Of a stretch of DNA of 7,187 nt, positions 1-6,531 are shown piece by piece. The first letter of the stretch is position 1. The number at the start of each line of letters is the position of its first letter. A program made the position numbers and the translations under genes. Below the pieces are notes generated by a model. It was not told where the DNA came from and did not search any database. It saw only the letters and a program-made list of their open reading frames with translations. The stretch comes from Clostridiales bacterium (GTDB lineage: Bacteria > Bacillota > Clostridia > Oscillospirales > Oscillospiraceae), in contig JAHZEE010000086.1 of the NCBI GenBank assembly GCA_019421975.1, forward strand, positions 1 through 7,187. Reading direction: 5' to 3'.

Positions 1-61
<61 letters not shown>

Positions 62-87
62 ATAGGATTGCTCCTCAGAGCTTATTT

Positions 88-116
88 ATATTAGCACAGT
101 GTTTAGAAGTTGTCAA
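88..116 (-). promoter_or_regulatory. Sigma-A type promoter of the tRNA-fMet
   Basis: On the minus strand there is a perfect -35 TTGACA (111-116), a 17-nt spacer, and -10 TAATAT (88-93). Transcription would start near position 81, about 20 nt before the tRNA 5' end, leaving a short leader for RNase P to remove. The near-consensus match fits a strongly expressed stable RNA. Confidence 0.85.
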
Positions 117-179
117 GGCCTTTCCTGTGCACATTTTGTGGGGCATCCAAAAATTCCCACCGAAAAAATTCTAAATTTT

Positions 180-220
180 TGTCGAAGAACCATGATTTCC
201 GTCGAAAGCTGTGATATACT
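180..220 (+). promoter_or_regulatory. Putative Spo0A-box pair and promoter of the HAD/YARHG operon
   Basis: TGTCGAA at 180-186 is a perfect match to the Spo0A binding box (TGNCGAA), and CGTCGAA at 200-206 matches six of seven positions. The two sites are direct repeats exactly 20 bp apart, about two helical turns. Downstream is a -10 candidate TATACT (215-220), but the best -35 at normal spacing is only TGATTT (193-198). A weak -35 beside tandem boxes resembles activator-dependent Spo0A promoters. A 7-bp inverted repeat, AAAAATT/AATTTTT (164-170 with 174-180), lies just upstream and could act as an AT-rich upstream element. The -10 could instead be TATCCT (221-226). Spo0A control is inferred from motif, spacing and position only. 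Confidence 0.5.
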
Positions 221-252
221 TATCCTAAATCTGTAGTTTGGGAGGAATCCCT

Positions 253-1077
253 GTGAAGCCCTATCACGGCATCTATCTCTACACCGATCTGGACGGCACG
301 CTGCTGCAAGACGACAAGACCGTCTCCGACGCGGACTACGCCGCACTGTGCCGGTTTATAGACGGCGGCGGAAACTTCGGAATTGCAACCGGGCGGCCGC
401 TGCCCCACATTGCCCGTTTTCGGGACCGCCTGCCGATCACCGCGCCCTGTGTGCTGTGCAACGGCGCCGCGGTCTATGATTTTTCCCAGGAGCAGTATCT
501 GCGCCTGTTCCCGCTGGACAAGGACCTGGCCTGCCAGACCATTCATCAGGTGGAGGCGCTTTTGCCGGACATCAGCGTCCAGATCTTCACCGAGCAGACC
601 ATCTATATGGTAAACCCCCACCAGCGCGACGACCTGTACATCATCTGGGACAATCTGCCGCGGGTCCACCTGCTGCCGGAGCAGATCGAGGTGCCCTTCT
701 GGAAGATTCTGTTCTGCCACCGCGGTCAGGTGCTCGACGAGACGGTTCCCAGACTGCACCTGGCGCCCACGCTGGTCACCTACCGCTCGGAGGAGACCTA
801 TTTTGAGGTTCTGGCCCAGGCCAAGGGCGGCGCACTGGAGTCGCTGCGTCCCAGCCTGCCCGGCTGCCACACCCTGCTCACCATCGGCGACTATGAAAAC
901 GATCTCTCCCTGCTGGCCGCAGGCGATGTGTGCGCCGCACCCGCCAACGCCCTGCCCTGTGTCAGGCAGGCCGCCGACATGCAGGTCCCCGACAACAACC
1001 ACCACGCTGTTGCAGCCTTCCTGCAGCAGGCGGTGTTCTCCCGGTATGAAAGCTCTGAGAAAGGACGAGAAGCATGA
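253..1077 (+). CDS. Cof-type HAD-superfamily phosphatase
   Basis: This is a cytosolic HAD hydrolase of the Cof/YidA (type IIB cap) group, which dephosphorylates small phosphorylated metabolites such as sugar phosphates or cofactor intermediates through an aspartyl-phosphate. Motif I is DLDGTLL with nucleophile D12 and acid/base D14. Motif II is ATGR near residue 46, motif III the Lys in AKGGALESL near 191, and motif IV GDYENDLSLL with the Mg-binding acidic residues near 213-217. The protein is 274 aa, a normal Cof length. The GTG start at 253 is chosen because GGGAGGA (240-246) sits 6 nt upstream; an in-frame TTG at 238 lies before that site. No signal peptide is seen. Its stop overlaps the next start (ATGA at 1074-1077), so the two genes are translationally coupled. 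The substrate cannot be told from sequence. Confidence 0.93.
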   Translation: MKPYHGIYLYTDLDGTLLQDDKTVSDADYAALCRFIDGGGNFGIATGRPLPHIARFRDRLPITAPCVLCNGAAVYDFSQEQYLRLFPLDKDLACQTIHQVEALLPDISVQIFTEQTIYMVNPHQRDDLYIIWDNLPRVHLLPEQIEVPFWKILFCHRGQVLDETVPRLHLAPTLVTYRSEETYFEVLAQAKGGALESLRPSLPGCHTLLTIGDYENDLSLLAAGDVCAAPANALPCVRQAADMQVPDNNHHAVAAFLQQAVFSRYESSEKGREA

Positions 1078-1796
1078 ACTGTCCCAACTGCAACCATCCC
1101 ATGGAAGACGACGCGTTTTTCTGCAAGAACTGCGGCGCATGGATCATCCAGTCCGACGGCCCTGCGGCGGAGGAAGCGCCGGCGCGCAAGGCGCCGCGAA
1201 AGCCCTCCAAGCGCAGAGTACGCCGCCGCAATACGATGATCGCCTGCCTGATGCTGGTATTGGTCCTGGCCGTTTTGGCAGTCTATTTTTTGGCGGTGGC
1301 GCCAATGCTGAACGGTGAAAACGGCACCCAGACGCCGGATCCTGTCCAGACGGAGCCGGTGGATCCGTCCCCCGATTCTCAGGACCCCGTGCTGCCGGGC
1401 GGCGACGATGCCGCCTCCCAGCCCGAGACGCCGGAAACACCGGACGACACTGCGCCCCCGGAGGACAACACGCCGTCGGAGGATCCGACGCCGGACGACA
1501 CCACCGAGACCCCGCCCGCCGCAGAGAGCGCTTACCTGCTGCCCAGTGACAGCCGCCTGATCACAGAGGCGGACCTGGCGGGAATGGATCAGCAGCAGGT
1601 CGCGCTGGCCCGCAACGAGATCTATGCGCGCCACGGCCGAACCTTCCGCAACGAGACCTACCAGAATTATTTCGACAGCCAGGACTGGTACACCCCGGAT
1701 CCCAACTACTCCGATGACACAGTCAGCCTGTCGGAGACGGAAAAGGCCAACGCCCAGTTCATTCTGGCCTACGAACAGGCGAAGGGCTGGCAGTAA
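1074..1796 (+). CDS. Zinc-ribbon, single-TM, YARHG-domain protein
   Basis: A 240-aa protein of unknown function with clear modules. Residues 3-20 form a zinc ribbon (C3, C6, C17, C20; CPNC and CKNC knuckles). A basic stretch (about 39-52) is followed by one hydrophobic membrane segment (about 54-76). Next comes a long low-complexity linker rich in Pro, Asp, Glu and Thr (about 82-150), and then a C-terminal YARHG domain (about 155-235) with YARHGRTF at 184-191. The positive-inside rule puts the zinc ribbon in the cytoplasm and the YARHG domain outside, held off the membrane by the acidic linker. YARHG domains are common in exported Firmicutes proteins, often as C-terminal modules, but their ligand is not established. 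No separate Shine-Dalgarno site is needed because the start overlaps the phosphatase stop; co-expression with the phosphatase is likely. Confidence 0.9.
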   Translation: MNCPNCNHPMEDDAFFCKNCGAWIIQSDGPAAEEAPARKAPRKPSKRRVRRRNTMIACLMLVLVLAVLAVYFLAVAPMLNGENGTQTPDPVQTEPVDPSPDSQDPVLPGGDDAASQPETPETPDDTAPPEDNTPSEDPTPDDTTETPPAAESAYLLPSDSRLITEADLAGMDQQQVALARNEIYARHGRTFRNETYQNYFDSQDWYTPDPNYSDDTVSLSETEKANAQFILAYEQAKGWQ

Positions 1797-1800
1797 TCTC

Positions 1801-1835
1801 AAGTCCCCTTTCCGCGGAAAGGGGACTTTTTCTTT
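1801..1835 (+). terminator. Rho-independent terminator of the HAD/YARHG operon
   Basis: Positions 1801-1828 form a perfect 28-nt palindrome (arms AAGTCCCCTTTCCG and its complement), which folds into a GC-rich stem with a small loop. A T-rich run continues to 1835. It lies 5 nt after the stop codon. Confidence 0.93.
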
Positions 1836-1861
1836 ACACCAAAAGCCGGGTATCCTATAAT
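1833..1861 (+). promoter_or_regulatory. Promoter of the MocR-type regulator
   Basis: A -35 TTTACA (1833-1838), a 17-nt spacer and a perfect -10 TATAAT (1856-1861) form a near-consensus sigma-A promoter. The -35 overlaps the T-tract of the preceding terminator. The predicted start is near 1868, about 45 nt before the ATG. Confidence 0.8.
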
Positions 1862-1863
1862 CT

Positions 1864-1879
1864 GATCTGGAACCAGATC
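1864..1879. promoter_or_regulatory. Operator-like inverted repeat over the transcription start
   Basis: GATCTGG and CCAGATC form a perfect 7-bp inverted repeat separated by AA. It begins 2 nt after the -10 element and covers the predicted start site, where a bound protein would block transcription. The neighbouring MocR-type regulator is the obvious candidate for self-repression. This is an inference: MocR proteins usually bind direct repeats, and a GATCTG half-site recurs at 1876-1881 and 1926-1931. Confidence 0.5.
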
Positions 1880-1914
1880 TGCTTTTCAGCATTTTGACAG
1901 AGCCAGGTGATATT

Positions 1915-3303
1915 ATGTTAACTTATGATCTGCGCAGCCAGGGACGCGTTCCGCTCTACGAGGCGCTCTGCCGCTGCATCCGCGCCGACATCTGGTCCGG
2001 CCGGCTCTCCCCCGGCACACAGCTTCCCTCCCGCCGGGCGCTGGCACAGCATCTGGGCATCAGCGTGGTCACAGTGGACTCGGCCTATGCCCAGCTGGTG
2101 GATGAGGGCTGTCTGCTCGCCCAGCCCAGGCGCGGCTATTTTGTGGCGGCCGCCGGCGCGGTCCCGCCGGCAGCTTCCGCCGCAGCGCCGGCGGTCCCGC
2201 CGGCGCCTGCGGCCACCTATCGCGTGGACTTCACCTCCAACCACCTGCAGGCGGCGCAGTTTCCCTTTTCCGTCTGGGCCAGGCTGACCCGGTCGGAGAT
2301 CGCTGCGCGGGGTGCAGCGCTGCTGCAGCCAGTGCCCTACAACGGCGTGCCGGAGCTGCGGCAGGCCATCGCGGACCACCTGCTCCAGTTCCGTGGGCTG
2401 CGGACTGATCCCGGCTGCATTGTGGTGGGCGCCGGCACAGAGTATCTCTACCACATGCTCATTCAGTTTCTCGGCCGGGACCGAACATATGCGGTGGAAG
2501 ATCCCGGCTATGGAAAGATCGCACAGATCTACCAGATGAACGGCGCCCCCTTCTGCTATGTGGGGATGGACCGCCAGGGAATCGATCTGACACAGCTGGA
2601 GCGGTCCGGCGCCTCTGTGGTCCACATCTCGCCCTCTCACCACTTCCCCACCGGCACCGTGACCAGTCTGCCCCGGCGGCAGGCCCTGCTGCGCTGGAGC
2701 CAGGCCGCGCCGGACCGGCTGATTCTGGAGGATGACTACGACAGCGAGTTCCGCTTCACCGGCAGGCCCATCCCCCCGCTCCAGAGCCTGGATGGGGGCG
2801 GCCGGACCATCTATCTCAACACCTTTTCCAAGACCATCTCTCCGGCGTTTCGGATCAGCTATCTGGTGCTCCCGCCCAGGCTGGTGGCGGACTATGCGCA
2901 GCGGATGGCCTTCTACTCCACCACCGTCCCGGCGCTGGAGCAGTATGTCCTGGCCCGGTTTTTGCAGGGCGGCTACTTTGCCCGGCACCTGGGGCGAATG
3001 AAGCGGTTCTACCGGGCGCGGCGCGACGAGATTCTCACCGCGATCCGGCAGAGCCCGCTGGCCGGGCGGGTAGAGGTGCTGGAGGCAGACGCCGGCCTGC
3101 ACCTGCTTTTGCGGCTGAAAACCGACCGGCCAGACGCTGCGCTCCAGCAGGCTGCAGCAGCGCAGGGGATCCGCCTGCAGTTTCTCTCCGCCTACTGCCA
3201 TCGGCCCCAGCCGGAAAATGAGCACTGCATTCTGCTCAACTATTCAGGTGTGGAACCGGCGCAGCTTCCAGGTGCGCTGGAACAGCTCGCTGCGCTCTGC
3301 TGA
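1915..3303 (+). CDS. MocR/PdxR-family PLP-dependent transcriptional regulator
   Basis: A 462-aa fusion of a GntR-type winged helix-turn-helix (about 8-77, with PGTQLPSRRALAQHLGIS and an AYAQL recognition region) to a fold-type I aminotransferase domain (about 103-460). An Ala/Pro-rich linker (about 78-102) joins them. The PLP Schiff-base lysine is K306 in SKTISP; the LEDDYDSEF segment (about 271-279) supplies the Asp that contacts the PLP ring nitrogen; SHHFPTG (about 242-248) is a family motif. Such proteins use the aminotransferase fold to sense PLP or an amino compound and control genes for vitamin B6, amino-acid or related metabolism. The ATG at 1915 is preferred because AGGTGA (1905-1910) sits just upstream; an upstream in-frame TTG (1894) lacks such a site. 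It stands alone between terminators, so its target cannot be read from context; PdxR-like control of PLP synthesis is possible but unproven. Confidence 0.93.
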   Translation: MLTYDLRSQGRVPLYEALCRCIRADIWSGRLSPGTQLPSRRALAQHLGISVVTVDSAYAQLVDEGCLLAQPRRGYFVAAAGAVPPAASAAAPAVPPAPAATYRVDFTSNHLQAAQFPFSVWARLTRSEIAARGAALLQPVPYNGVPELRQAIADHLLQFRGLRTDPGCIVVGAGTEYLYHMLIQFLGRDRTYAVEDPGYGKIAQIYQMNGAPFCYVGMDRQGIDLTQLERSGASVVHISPSHHFPTGTVTSLPRRQALLRWSQAAPDRLILEDDYDSEFRFTGRPIPPLQSLDGGGRTIYLNTFSKTISPAFRISYLVLPPRLVADYAQRMAFYSTTVPALEQYVLARFLQGGYFARHLGRMKRFYRARRDEILTAIRQSPLAGRVEVLEADAGLHLLLRLKTDRPDAALQQAAAAQGIRLQFLSAYCHRPQPENEHCILLNYSGVEPAQLPGALEQLAALC

Positions 3304-3325
3304 AATGGCCCGCAGCGCCAATAAA

Positions 3326-3354
3326 AAGCCGCACACTTCTTCTGTGTGCGGCTT
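3326..3354. terminator. Bidirectional terminator between converging genes
   Basis: AAGCCGCACAC (3326-3336) pairs with GTGTGCGGCTT (3344-3354) around a 7-nt loop, an 11-bp stem. On the minus strand a TTTTTATT run follows directly, giving a strong terminator for the XRE gene. On the plus strand the tail (ACTCTGTTTTGTTG) is weaker but serviceable for the MocR gene, whose stop is 22 nt upstream. The TAA stop of the XRE gene (3353-3355) lies inside the stem. Confidence 0.88.
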
Positions 3355-3667
3355 ACTCTGTTTTGTTGTTCAGTGCCTTTGCCATATCCAGAATCACCCT
3401 TTTTTGATCCGGCGTCAATGTGATCCATTGGCTGACCAGCTCGCTGACTTCCGGCGTCATCTCCAGCATCTCACCCTCTGCGAAAAACTGGGAAAGCGTA
3501 ATCCCAAAGCCCCTGCAGATGGCCTCCAGGGTGGAGACAGACGGGGTTGTATTTCTGCGAAAGATATTTGCAATGGTGGACTCCGACAGGCCGCACTCTT
3601 TGGCGAGCCGATACTCAGTCCATCCGCGCTCATCTGTCAGCTGACGAAGCTTCATATGTAAATCCAA
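3353..3667 (-). CDS. XRE-family (Cro/CI-type) helix-turn-helix regulator
   Basis: A 104-aa DNA-binding protein. Residues about 5-63 form a Cro/CI helix-turn-helix: EYRLAKECGLSESTIANIF holds the turn and recognition helix, and STLEAICRGFGITLSQFF the supporting helices. The acidic C-terminal part (about 64-104) ends in a predicted helix (DQKRVILDMAKAL) that may dimerise; no sensor domain is seen. The TTG at 3667 is taken as the start because GGTGAT lies just upstream and the N-terminus then aligns with relatives of the LTDERGWTEYRLAK type. The ATG at 3655 (four codons in) is an alternative. No partner gene adjoins it in its own transcription direction. Two matching palindromes upstream suggest self-regulation. 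Confidence 0.87.
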   Translation of the reverse strand: MDLHMKLRQLTDERGWTEYRLAKECGLSESTIANIFRRNTTPSVSTLEAICRGFGITLSQFFAEGEMLEMTPEVSELVSQWITLTPDQKRVILDMAKALNNKTE

Positions 3668-3684
3668 AATATCACCACTCTTTT

Positions 3685-3742
3685 GTAAGAATTTTACCGT
3701 TTGAATGGGATATTTTATACATCCTACTTGTAATAGAATTAC
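3685..3742. promoter_or_regulatory. Paired operator-like palindromes upstream of the XRE gene
   Basis: Two 13-bp palindromic sites share flanks: GTAAGAATTTTAC (3685-3697) and GTAATAGAATTAC (3730-3742). With flanks, 19-nt versions starting TTGTAA and ending ACCGTT match at 15 positions, and their centres are 45 bp apart. On the minus strand, TATAAA (3714-3719) is the best -10 for the XRE gene and lies between them, so one site covers the -35/spacer region and the other lies just after the predicted start near 3707. On the plus strand, the far site overlaps a candidate -35 TTGTAA (3728-3733) spaced 17 nt from TAAACT (3751-3756). The XRE protein is the likely binder, by position only. The minus-strand -35 is poor. 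Confidence 0.55.
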
Positions 3743-3955
3743 CGTTATATTAAACTATAAGGGACATCTGATACCAGGTGTCTTATGACAGTGATCCAGT
3801 TGTTTCGGGAAAACAGAAACAGCATGACGGCGCTATGGGGACGATACTCTGCGATCGCTTTACAGTGTGCTCAAGCGGCAGTATATGCAGGGCTGTATGA
3901 GAAAACGGGGCCGGCATCCGGTGGCTTGAGCGTCCTTGGTGACAGCGTTTTAAAT

Positions 3956-3995
3956 AGCAAGGCCCACCTGCGTTTGGATACAGGTGGGCCTTGCT
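3956..3995 (-). terminator. Strong hairpin, possible terminator of the GAPDH gene
   Basis: AGCAAGGCCCACCTG (3956-3970) pairs perfectly with 3981-3995 over 15 bp around a 10-nt loop. It lies about 107 nt downstream of the GAPDH stop on the minus strand. The tail there is ATTTAAAA, a short T-run, so termination is plausible but not classical. In the plus direction the tail has no T-run. Confidence 0.55.
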
Positions 3996-4016
3996 CTCGT
4001 TTGGGCGATCGCGCCA

Positions 4017-4066
4017 CCTCTCAGACGGCTTCGCCGCCAGCTCCCCTCAAGGGGAGCCTTGAGAGG
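4017..4066. repeat. Folded palindromic repeat element, three-way-junction layout
   Basis: An outer stem CCTCTCA/TGAGAGG (4017-4023 with 4060-4066) encloses two hairpins: CGGC-TTC-GCCG (4026-4036) and GCTCCCC-TCAA-GGGGAGC (4040-4057). The result is a compact three-way junction. I recall similar elements (CCTCTCA ... CTCCCC ... GGGGAG ... GAGAGG) scattered between genes in gut Clostridia, which makes this a REP/MITE-like repeat rather than a unique regulator. Only one copy is in the window, so the repeat status rests on memory, not on this sequence. Confidence 0.55.
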
Positions 4067-4101
4067 CGGAGCCGCTGTAAGCGGGCGCAATCCTCTGTCT
4101 T

Positions 4102-5236
<1,135 letters not shown>

Positions 5237-5272
5237 TTGAAAGTCTGTTTTCCAGTTTTTACGAGATGGCCC

Positions 5273-6397
5273 TTGCAATTTGTGAATTCGGATGAATCAC
5301 TGCTCAGTCTGCGTCCTGTTCTGGAATACCTAACCCAACCTGTCTTATTGGTGAAAGACGGGGTCATACTTTACCGTAACTCCGCAGCGGTGGTTCTGGA
5401 GGTGGAGCCCGGCAGCTCTATTTTTCAGCTGCTCGGCGCCACGGCCGATTTTTACCGTGAATATGACGGAACCGGTATGCTCTCCTTGACCTTTGACCAC
5501 GGTGCAATGACAATGGAGGCCTCGATCCACCGGCATGACGGGATTGATCTGTTCGCCATCACAGCGCTGCCGCCTGAGGCGCCGAGCCTGGGCACACTGT
5601 CTGTGGTCGCACAGACGCTGCGCGGCCCTGTCTCGTCGCTGTTCAGCACAGCTGCCGTCCTGTTCCCCTATCTGGAGGAGCTGGAGAATATGAAGGTGCA
5701 GCCCCAGACCGCCATGCTCAACCGCAGCTTCTATCAGCTGCTGCGCCTGACCAGCAACCTCACGGATGCCTCGCGGTTCCTCTCCGGCGACGCGGTTCTC
5801 TTCCGGGAATCGACGGAACTGGGGCAGTTCTTCTGCCGGATCTATGAGCACAGCGCGCCTTTGTGCCAGGCGGCGGGCATCACGCTGCATTTCTCCTGTC
5901 CCCACCTGAGCAAGGTGGCATCCATCGACCAGCAGAAGGTCGAGCGGGCCGTTTTGAATCTGATCTCCAACGCGCTGAAGTTCACGCCGTCCGGCGGCGA
6001 AATTGAGCTGCATGTGGAGTGGACCAGCTCCAGCGTGCTGATCCGTGTCAGCGACAACGGCGAGGGTATGCCTCCGGAGATCGTCGCCACGGTCTTCAAC
6101 CGCTATATCCACCGTGACACCCTGGGCGATCCGCGGTGGGGCATCGGGCTGGGACTTCCCATCGTGCGCCATGTGGCGCAGCTGCACGGCGGGACCGTCA
6201 TCATGAGTTCCCGCCCGCAGGCCGGCACCTGCGTCACCATGTCGCTGGCGCTGACACAGCCCGCCAAGGAAAAGGAGGAGACCACCGTCAACTCTCCCAT
6301 TCTCAACTTCGACTACGCCGGCGGATTCAACCACACGCTGGTGGAACTGGCAGACGCCATTCCCGCCTCGGCGTTTGACTCTGTCAATGTCAACTGA
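5273..6397 (+). CDS. Histidine-kinase-like ATPase lacking the phospho-acceptor His
   Basis: A soluble protein of about 374 aa with no membrane segment. The N-terminal part (about 10-100) resembles a PAS-like sensor (TQPVLLVKDGVILYRNSAA). A helical dimerisation-like region (about 105-175) carries AQTLRGPVSSLF where kinases have SHELRTPL: the His is replaced by Gln near residue 114. The HATPase_c domain (about 215-328) is intact, with N box NLISNALKFTPSGG, G1 SDNGEGM and G2 GIGLGLPIV. A 46-residue tail follows (329-374). No response regulator adjoins it. It may act by ATP-dependent conformational change, phosphorylate a protein directly, or be a pseudokinase. The start is uncertain: TTG 5273 has a GAG core 7 nt upstream; GTG 5282 is equally possible; TTG 5237 sits too close to the likely transcription start. 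Confidence 0.85.
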   Translation: MQFVNSDESLLSLRPVLEYLTQPVLLVKDGVILYRNSAAVVLEVEPGSSIFQLLGATADFYREYDGTGMLSLTFDHGAMTMEASIHRHDGIDLFAITALPPEAPSLGTLSVVAQTLRGPVSSLFSTAAVLFPYLEELENMKVQPQTAMLNRSFYQLLRLTSNLTDASRFLSGDAVLFRESTELGQFFCRIYEHSAPLCQAAGITLHFSCPHLSKVASIDQQKVERAVLNLISNALKFTPSGGEIELHVEWTSSSVLIRVSDNGEGMPPEIVATVFNRYIHRDTLGDPRWGIGLGLPIVRHVAQLHGGTVIMSSRPQAGTCVTMSLALTQPAKEKEETTVNSPILNFDYAGGFNHTLVELADAIPASAFDSVNVN

Positions 6398-6403
6398 ACC
6401 TGT

Positions 6404-6440
6404 GCGCGGTCCCAATGGGCATTGGGACCGCGCTTTGTAT
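6404..6440 (+). terminator. Terminator of the kinase-like gene
   Basis: GCGCGGTCCCAATG (6404-6417) pairs with CATTGGGACCGCGC (6420-6433), a perfect 14-bp inverted repeat with a minimal loop, starting 6 nt after the stop. The tail TTTGTAT is short in T, so efficiency may be moderate. Confidence 0.75.
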
Positions 6441-6472
6441 GGATTTACAGCATATTTTGCGCGTCTTTGCTA

Positions 6473-6501
6473 TATACAAACCAACCTGGATTTGTTATAA
6501 T
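6473..6501 (+). promoter_or_regulatory. Promoter of the GlmU-like gene (extended -10)
   Basis: A perfect TATAAT (6496-6501) is preceded by TGT, giving an extended -10 (TG at 6493-6494). A moderate -35 TATACA (6473-6478) lies 17 nt upstream. The predicted start is near 6508, about 24 nt before the ATG. Confidence 0.75.
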
Positions 6502-6531
6502 GGAAAAAAAGTGATGGTAGGAGTGTGACAT

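Noticed and set aside
220..1140. Long minus-strand open frame opposite the HAD phosphatase
   Set aside because: It is a shadow of a well-supported gene with intact HAD motifs; its translation is low-complexity and matches no family.
1669..1675. Perfect reverse Spo0A box (TTCGACA)
   Set aside because: It lies inside the YARHG coding sequence, far from any promoter; a 7-mer is expected by chance.
1918..3225. 435-codon minus-strand open frame opposite the MocR regulator
   Set aside because: GC-rich codon bias produces long antisense frames. The plus-strand product has all family motifs and the antisense one has none.
3828..3929. Arg-rich frame (RRYGDDTLRSLYSVLKRQ...) as a gene remnant
   Set aside because: It is bounded by stops on both sides, has no good start, and I could not link it to any family.
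5266..5295. Nine-codon ORF (MALAICEFG) overlapping the start of the kinase-like gene, as a leader peptide
   Set aside because: No Shine-Dalgarno site, no attenuator hairpins and no runs of regulatory codons; probably chance.
5345..6415. 356-codon minus-strand open frame opposite the kinase-like gene
   Set aside because: Antisense to a protein with clear HATPase motifs; it would also run through the terminator hairpin.
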